64,000 nucleotides of DNA, taken from assembly GCA_965277775.1 (NCBI GenBank), contig OZ255843.1, forward strand, positions 1,240,001-1,304,000. Reading direction: 5' to 3'. This document shows positions 63,301-64,000 of this stretch, one piece after another. The notes beneath the pieces were generated by a model. That model had not been told where the DNA came from. It saw only the letters and a list, made by a program, of their open reading frames with translations, and searched no databases. The translations under genes were made by a program, and so were the position numbers. The DNA comes from G965195345 sp965277775. GTDB taxonomy: Bacteria; Pseudomonadota; Gammaproteobacteria; CAKMZV01. Numbering within the stretch: position 1 is the stretch's first letter; each line of letters opens with the position of its first letter.

Positions 63301-64000
63301 TTTAACCATTAGCCTCAGTGATGGCCGATTAAGTACAACCACTCAAGTGGTGGTTGACGTCACACCCATTAATGACCCACCAGTCTTAACTGTTTCAACC
63401 AATGCATTGACTTTGCTTGAAGATTTTGGAATGGTTTTGATCGCAACAACCAGAACGGATATTGATGGCGATACCTTGACGTTAACCGTGGCTGAATCTA
63501 CTACTGGGCTGGTCACAGTGACAACCACAGACGCAGGCGTCCGAGTTGCAAACATTGCCAATGCCAATGGGCGAACGACCTTAACCATCACCCTTAGTGA
63601 TGGCAGACTAAGTACAACCACTCAGGTAGTGGTGGACGTCACAGCCGTTAATGACCCACCAGTCTTAACTGTTTCAACCAACACATTGACTTTGCTTGAA
63701 GATTTTGGAACGATTTTGATCGCAACAACCAGAACGGATGTGGATAGTACTACTTTGACTTTAACCGTGTCTGAATCAAACGCAGGCGTGATCAGTGTCA
63801 CAGCCACAGACGTAGGCGTCCGAGTTGCAAACATTGCCAATGCCAATGGACGAACCACCTTAACCATCACCCTTAGTGATGGCAGACTAAGTACAACCGC
63901 TCAAGTGGTGGTTGACGTCACACCCATTAATGACCCACCAGTTCTAACCGTCTCCACCACTGCCTTGACCTTGGCTGAAGATTTTGGAATGGTTTTGATC
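53840..64000 (+). CDS. Giant tandem-repeat lipoprotein (cadherin-like/tandem-95 type), 3'-truncated by window edge
   Basis: The frame is open from the ATG at 53840 to the last base: 3387 codons without a stop. The N-terminus matches the previous lipoprotein (Cys58 in LLSAC, then eight Gly). About 35 Ig-fold units of 92-100 residues follow, each roughly VNDPPVLTVST.ALTL.EDF, then TR.D(I/V)D, LTLTVAES..GVVTV, NG.TTLTI.LSDG and TQVVV. This is the pattern of tandem-95/VCBS/cadherin-like domains, and the D.D.D turns may bind calcium. Two or three units (near 54635, 56048 and 57767) are diverged and lack NDPP. The protein is very rich in Thr, Val and Ser with almost no Cys. It is likely a surface fibre or adhesin anchored by lipid (inference). 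The start has no ribosome binding site; an ATG at 53918 would give a shorter signal. Confidence 0.92.
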   Translation, partial: MYKLFSIFSISSLLQGHAFSQSILVFMNEILRAFKAVNRRALSTIGTTLMLSALLSACGGGGGGGGSDAPAPVAPISPTTPTFSVSSSNFSVDEDFATPQLVASVSNATTITVSQSNTGVVTVTTSNAQVNVSSIANANGRTILTIRATNGAFSATTQVTVTVNAVNDPPTLAVSSSNISTVGGFSPITINTTASDIEDGALAFTVSESTIGVVRVGTSADAIILSNMPNVSGQTTLTITVVDSSGSTVTQTIAVNVTITTSTSIPALSVSSMLVNEQEDFGIAVVIRTTATDADGDTITLSVSPLRGIVNADIATSVISTNTIVNTITLSAVANTNGTATLTVLAADVGGQSTEVNIVVVVAAVNDAPTLTIPTLDLVLAEDFVGARTVISAVDVDSNTLIVTVVESTTGVVTVTTSASSVQVASIADINGKTTLSITISDGILSSTAQLVVTVTAVNDSPVLTVSTTALTLDEDFAQVSIDATRSDVDGDTLTLTVSESTTGIVTVTTSVSGIQVTNIANANGQTTLTITLSDGTTSTSTQVVVIVNAVNDAPVLTISTTALTLDEDFATAVVIVTTRSDVEGDTLTLTVSESTTGVVNVTATDVGVRVANIANANGQTTLTITLSDGTTNTSVQVAVSVTAVNDPPTLTVSTNSLSTLGGFTPITINTTASDVEDASLTFTVAESTTGVVRVTQSANAIVLNTIAGASGQTILTVSLVDSSGTTVTQTIDVSVTVTAGAAPVLMVSTNRINVQEDFGSVVIRTTASDSDSTTLTLTVTPSMRLVNVEISTRTNNLSSITLTAIANLNGTATLTFRATDDGGQTNSTEIVVVVAAVNDTPTLTVPTTTLTVLEDFDDVRSVATLADVDSGDFLTVTVTESNARLVTVTTSASGVSVAAIANMNGRTTLNISVSDGTLSSTAQVVVDVTPVNDPPVLTVSTSALTLAEDFATAVAIGATRNDVDGDTLTLTVAESTTGVVTVTTSASGVSVAAINNANGTTTLTITLSDGTTSTSTQVPVTVTAVNDPPTLGVLPNALTLNEDFATPEVITVTRTDIDGDTLTLTVVESATGVVTVTTTASGVQVASILNANGQTTLTITVNDGTVDTTAQVAVSVTAVNDAPSLNISTTNVVVDEDFANAVAIATAADVENNTLTISIAESTTGVVTVTTSASSVSVSSILNANGQTTLTITVNDGTSDTTAQVVVTVTAVNDTPTLTVSNSNITAVVDFSTITINTTANDIEDGILAFTVSESTAGVVTVTTSTNAITLNAVAGSTGQTSIMVRTTDSAGLSAMQTIAVNVLDATTPTLMVSTNRVNVQEDFGSVVIQTTATDSNGVSIALSVNSSSNIVNVVASTPLNSISTITNRITLTAVANANGTSILTVQAASAGGQTISTEIVVVVASVNDTPTLTIPNANLVLAEDFSGNSTIATAIDIDGDTLTFSVVESITGLVTVSTSASGVSISNRPHANGVTTLTITVRDGSLSSTAQVVVTVTEVNDPPILNIPNATLTRVEDFVGGITVATASDVDGNPLTFSVDQSTTGVIRVTVSTSDVRISSRGDANGITTLSISVSDGRIVSSTAQVVVTVTPVNDPPVLTVSVNALTLDEDFGAVMVGTTRTDIDSNPLTLTVAESTTGVITVQTSTSGISVSSIDDRSGRTTLTITLSDSELSSTTQVVVDVAAVNDTPTLTVSTTALTLNEDFGSVLIATTRSDVDSNTLTLTVAESATGVVTVLTSTSGISVSSIENKNGRTTLTITLSDSQLISTAQVVVDVTPVNDAPTFVIPSATLTVAEDFASTLTIATASDVEGDTLTITVSESTTGIVKVTTSATGAQIVSLRDVSGQTTLMMTVSDSTLSSTTQVVVTVTAVNDPPVLSVTTPAFTLNEDFAPFVILVNRTDVDSNTLTLTLAESATGVVTVTPTTLGFDVNSISGVNGITTLTITLSDGDLSTTTQVVVDVAPINDPPSLTVSTTALILAEDFGTVLIATTRTDIDSNTLTLTVAESTTGVVTVQTSTSGVSVSSIENINGITTLTITLSDGRLSTTTQVVVEVTAVNDPPVLTVTMNALTLLEDFGVVLIGTNRSDEDSNTLTLTVSESTTGVVTVQTTTSGVSVSSIDHRSGRTTLTITLSDNLLNSTAQVVVDVTAVNDPPVLTVSTNALTLAEDFGVVLIGTNRSDVDSNTLTLTVSESTTGVVTVQTTTSGVSVSSIDHRSGRTTLTITLSDSLLNSTAQVVVDVTAVNDPPVLTVSTNALTLAEDFATVLIATTRTDIDSNTLTLTVSESTTGLVTVTTTDAGISVSSILNANGQTILIITLSDGDLITTTQVVVDVTPINDPPVISVTTSAFTLNEDFATFVIPVNRTDVDSTTLTLTVAESTTGLVTVTTTTLGIEVNSISGVNGRTTLTINLSDGRFSTTTQVVVDVTPVNDPPVLTVSTNALTLLEDFATILIATTRMDIDSTTLTLTVAESNAGVVSVTATDVGVRVANIANANGRTTLTITLSDGRLSTTTQVVVDVTAVNDPPVLTASTTALTLAEDFGTVLIATTRMDIDSTTLTLTVAESNAGVVSVTATDVGVRVANIANANGRTTLTITLSDGRLSTTTQVVVDVTAVNDPPVLTVSTTALTLAEDFGTVLIATTRTDVDSTTLTLTVAESTTGVVSVTATDVGVRVANIANANGRTTLTITLSDGRLSTTTQVVVDVTAVNDPPVLTVSTTALTLAEDFGTVLIATTRMDIDSNALTLTVSESTTGVISVTTTDAGISVSSILNANGQTTLTITLSDGRLSTTTQVVVDVTAVNDPPVISVTTPAFTLNEDFATFVILVNRTDVDSTTLTLTVAESNAGVVTVTTTTLGIEVNSISGVNGRTTLTISLSDGGLSSTAQVVVDVTPINDPPVLTVSTTALTLVEDFATPILIGTTRTDIDGDTLTLTVAESTTGLVTVTTTDAGVRVANIANANGRTTLTITLSDGRLSTTTQVVVDVTAVNDPPVLTVSTNTLTLLEDFGTILIATTRTDVDSTTLTLTVSESNAGVVSVTATDVGVRVANIANANGRTTLTITLSDGRLSTTTQVVVDVTPINDPPVISVTTPAFTLNEDFATFVILVNRTDVDSTTLTLTVAESNAGVITVTTTTLGIEVNSISGVNGRTTLTISLSDGRLSTTTQVVVDVTPINDPPVLTVSTNALTLLEDFGMVLIATTRTDIDGDTLTLTVAESTTGLVTVTTTDAGVRVANIANANGRTTLTITLSDGRLSTTTQVVVDVTAVNDPPVLTVSTNTLTLLEDFGTILIATTRTDVDSTTLTLTVSESNAGVISVTATDVGVRVANIANANGRTTLTITLSDGRLSTTAQVVVDVTPINDPPVLTVSTTALTLAEDFGMVLI
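54335..58621 (+). repeat. Diverged coding repeats of 276-303 bp
   Basis: Unit starts, taken at the VNDPP-type codons, are near 54335, 54635, 54932, 55214, 55490, 55772, 56048, 56351, 56633, 56915, 57197, 57476, 57767, 58061 and 58340. Unit lengths vary and DNA identity between units is only moderate, so this is the older part of the array. Confidence 0.85.
58622..64000 (+). repeat. Homogenised coding repeats in 279-bp register
   Basis: Unit starts at 58622, 58901, 59180 and so on every 279 bp to 63926; a single unit, 62528-62809, is 282 bp (one extra codon in EDFATPILIGTTR). Neighbouring units are often nearly identical, for example 61412-61690 and 61691-61969, and differ by mixing a few alternative sub-blocks. 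The array continues past the window. Confidence 0.93.
62249..63925 (+). repeat. Higher-order three-unit duplication
   Basis: Units 62249, 62528 and 62810 are followed by a copy of the same three-unit order at 63089, 63368 and 63647 (PAFTLNEDF type, then D-G-D-T type, then NTLTLLEDFGTILIA type). The two blocks are 840 and 837 bp and nearly identical, apart from local changes in the second unit. Confidence 0.85.

Noticed and set aside
53881..63870. A ladder of minus-strand open frames of 60-190 codons, many starting MVVLSLPSLRVMVKVV.
   Set aside because: They are the exact reverse of the plus-strand repeat array, in phase with its 279-bp unit. They lack ribosome binding sites, and a single open plus-strand gene with a signal peptide explains the region.
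58622..64000. Regular spacing that could be taken for a CRISPR array or satellite DNA.
   Set aside because: Units are 279 bp with no short repeat/unique spacer pattern, stay in one reading frame, and encode a recognisable domain.

Overview
The window is a stretch of a gammaproteobacterial chromosome. The evidence is gene content and gene order: tsaE-amiB-mutL-miaA, lptD divergent from amgK-murU, rpe-trpE-trpGDC followed by an OsmC gene, ilvBHC, spoT near rpoZ, and a 6S RNA gene directly upstream of the 5-formyltetrahydrofolate cyclo-ligase gene. Base composition looks moderate. Housekeeping genes are packed very tightly, often with overlapping stops and starts. I cannot place it below class from sequence alone.

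Layout. 1-3 kb: 3' part of lnt (its 5' end is outside the window), hemW and rdgB. 3-6.5 kb: small catabolic or redox proteins (intradiol dioxygenase-like, 3-hydroxyisobutyrate-dehydrogenase family, ABM, metallo-beta-lactamase fold, DUF3291). 6.5-9.8 kb: alaS and a DUF2141 protein. 9.9-15.4 kb is accessory: a DNA methyltransferase fused to a GIY-YIG domain, SRPBCC, ggt with a ModE-like regulator, a T4-endonuclease-V-type glycosylase, and an AT-rich two-gene cassette with a membrane-anchored coiled-coil protein. 15.6-18.9 kb: ilvBHC with a clear terminator. 19.1-28.0 kb: eight contiguous minus-strand genes, ilvD-(PagL-like)-hemB-aroE-tsaE-amiB-mutL-miaA, overlapping or nearly so. 28-37.6 kb: tRNA-Arg(CCU), a cytochrome c, lptD, amgK-murU, rraA, an LPP20-like/CsgG-like lipoprotein pair, spoT and rpoZ. 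37.8-49.3 kb: tpx, fau, 6S RNA, rpe, trpE-G-D-C, OsmC, TauE, a small lipoprotein, ndh, a DM13 protein and a GMC oxidoreductase.

49.3-64 kb is different in character. Two large plus-strand lipoprotein genes lie in tandem. They share a nearly identical 5' cassette of about 0.6 kb (promoter region, a long lipoprotein signal, a Gly-rich linker and the first Ig-like domain) but carry different passengers. The first (49972-52458) ends in seven FG-GAP blades. The second (53840 to beyond 64000, at least 3387 codons with no stop) is an array of about 35 cadherin-like/tandem-95-type domains. From about 58.6 kb the array runs in an almost exact 279-bp (93-residue) register and contains recent multi-unit duplications. 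Between the two genes is about 1.3 kb of apparently decayed DNA. The open frames on the opposite strand across 54-64 kb are shadows of the repeat array.

The most notable items are this pair of surface lipoproteins, the methyltransferase-GIY-YIG fusion, and the small cassette at 14.4-15.4 kb. No CRISPR array, complete insertion sequence or prophage was seen.
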